Origin: Verrucomicrobiota bacterium
GTDB taxonomy: Bacteria; Pseudomonadota; Gammaproteobacteria; Coxiellales; Coxiellaceae
Reading direction: 5' to 3'
Length of the DNA stretch: 64,000 bases
NCBI GenBank assembly: GCA_013287435.1
Contig: JABDDU010000001.1
Coordinates: 62,001 to 126,000, forward strand
Below the pieces are notes generated by a model that saw only the letters and a list, made by a program, of their open reading frames with translations, searched no databases and was not told where the DNA came from. Shown piece after piece: positions 63,024 through 64,000 of the stretch. The translations under genes and the position numbers were made by a program. Position 1 is the first letter of the stretch; each line of letters starts with the position of its first letter.

Positions 63024-64000
63024 CTATTTCCGCGCTTCCATAAACTTTTCAAGCTCACCAGCCGGCAATGGTTTTGAAAAGTAATACCCTTGTATTTCAT
63101 CACACTGATTTTTTACCAGTAATTCATATTGATTTTTTGTTTCAACGCCTTCCGCAATTAATCGAAGCTGCATTCTCTTGGCAATAGCGATAATGGCAAG
63201 CAGAACTGAATCATTGAATTCGGGTTGATCAATTTGATCGATAAACGATTTATCTATTTTTAAATAAGAAATATGTAATTTGCTTAGGTAATTAAGATTA
63301 GAATAACCGGTACCAAAATCATCAATCGCAATTTTAACACCGAGATTACTTAATTGATTTAATTTATCAAACACTTTTTCTTCTAATAAAAAAAGACCTT
63401 CTGTGATTTCAATAATAATTTTTCGAGTGTCAACATGGTAATGTAGTATGGTCTGATTAAAATGCTGCACAAACCCTTCATCCAGTAATTGTTTTGCTGA
63501 CACATTGATACTCACAATGAAATCACCCCCATTGAGTTTTTGCCATACCTGTTGCTGTGCGATTGCCGTTTCCATCACCCAACGCCCAATCGTGGTCATT
63601 AAACCAATATCTTCTGCAATAGGGATAAATTCAGCGGGAGAAACAAAACCCATTTTTTTATTATTCCACCGAATTAATGCCTCTGCCTTTTTAAATTGAT
63701 TATCCGGAATGGAATAAATAGGCTGATAAAATAATGCAAATTCATTGTTTTTAACGGCGTTATGTAATTCATTCTCAATTTCAACACGACGCGTCATGGT
63801 TTTATTGAGTGAATTCGTAAAATGACAAATGCGATTTCTACCTGCAAATTTTGCTTGATACATCGCAATATCTGCATTTCGAATCAATGTTTCTGCGTTA
63901 GTGCCGCACTCAGGAAATTTGACAACGCCAATGCTGGCACTGACATTAAATTCATGGTCAGAGTGCACATATTTTTTTTGACAAACCTCTAGGATTTTTT
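63024..64000 (-). CDS. GGDEF-EAL protein, c-di-GMP phosphodiesterase (5' end outside window)
   Basis: The frame is open to the window edge; a GTG at 63968 is internal. The visible part has the end of a GGDEF domain (NVSASIGVVKFPECGTNAETLIRNADIAMYQAK) and a complete EAL domain: KAEALIRWN near the start, SINVSAKQLLD, IEITEGLFLL, DDFGTGYSNLNYLSKL, KIDKSFID and AEGVETKNQYE. The EAL catalytic residues appear present, so phosphodiesterase activity is likely. Confidence 0.9.
   Translation of the reverse strand, partial: KILEVCQKKYVHSDHEFNVSASIGVVKFPECGTNAETLIRNADIAMYQAKFAGRNRICHFTNSLNKTMTRRVEIENELHNAVKNNEFALFYQPIYSIPDNQFKKAEALIRWNNKKMGFVSPAEFIPIAEDIGLMTTIGRWVMETAIAQQQVWQKLNGGDFIVSINVSAKQLLDEGFVQHFNQTILHYHVDTRKIIIEITEGLFLLEEKVFDKLNQLSNLGVKIAIDDFGTGYSNLNYLSKLHISYLKIDKSFIDQIDQPEFNDSVLLAIIAIAKRMQLRLIAEGVETKNQYELLVKNQCDEIQGYYFSKPLPAGELEKFMEARK

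Overview
The window looks like chromosome from an AT-rich gammaproteobacterium, most likely in the Legionellales (Legionella/Coxiella-like lineages). The reasons are the aspS-yebC-ruvCAB-tolQR order, the rpsU-yqeY-dnaG cluster, a Lpg1974-type outer membrane protein at 38607-39758, many small secreted proteins of unknown function, and an atypical tmRNA tag (ANDANYGAQAIAA). The assignment is inferred from gene content only.

Layout. 1-6600: end of an unknown gene, an AAA ATPase, tolQR, a nucleotidyltransferase/HEPN (MntA/HepT-like) module and ruvCAB. 6650-9550: a Phd/PIN toxin-antitoxin pair split by a palindromic element, a small membrane protein and a Fic protein with a repeated operator. 9570-20830: yebC, a second AAA/DUF4143 ATPase, aspS, a FmdB zinc ribbon, ispA-xseB, secreted proteins, rimK with a zinc-protease partner, an MFS exporter, an FMN reductase and an L,D-transpeptidase. 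21388-31250: an NlpC/P60 lipoprotein, a DUF1016 nuclease and a type I restriction-modification island (hsdM, dinD remnant, HEPN-like gene, hsdS, two small genes, hsdR) bounded by imperfect direct repeats. 31272-33581: a condensation-domain acyltransferase and a Y1/HUH transposase enclosed by 232-bp inverted repeats. 33797-41515: a regulator/transporter/hydrolase operon, a periplasmic carbonic anhydrase, a YhhN protein, a permease remnant, the outer membrane protein, queC and secreted proteins. 41619-43099: a PIN toxin-antitoxin pair between two att-like copies of the ssrA 3' flank, then ssrA. 43169-56261: dnaG, yqeY, rpsU, pepN, gph, ubiG, an ATPase, a cation diffusion facilitator, sohB and a GltB-like oxidoreductase. 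56371-64000: a 27-residue Cys-rich peptide, a polytopic membrane protein, cyoABCD, a DUF4142 protein and a partial GGDEF-EAL protein.

The most unusual content is non-coding. (i) F2: four copies of a 160-190 bp element with a constant core, two subfamilies with different but self-complementary stems, and GGA-loop hairpins close to the CsrA/RsmA consensus. Each copy lies 6-56 nt upstream of a start codon and in the same orientation as that gene. (ii) F1: five full or partial palindromic elements with GTAAC...GTTAC ends. Three have 7-8 bp target-site duplications, and three sit directly at gene starts (dnaG, aspS and a small membrane gene). (iii) F3: a 195-bp palindrome with a perfect 9-bp target duplication that begins inside the cyoD stop codon. 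(iv) The 1-kb transposase unit with long inverted repeats. Together they suggest a chromosome recently reshaped by small hairpin elements, some placed to act as RNA leaders.

Functionally, ruvCAB, hsdMSR, the DUF1016 nuclease and dnaG serve DNA metabolism and defence. tolQR, the L,D-transpeptidase and the NlpC/P60 protein serve the envelope. cyoABCD is a quinol oxidase. Three or four toxin-antitoxin or toxin-like modules (HepT/MntA, Phd/PIN, Phd-UPF0175/DUF3368, Fic) mark accessory insertions between housekeeping genes.
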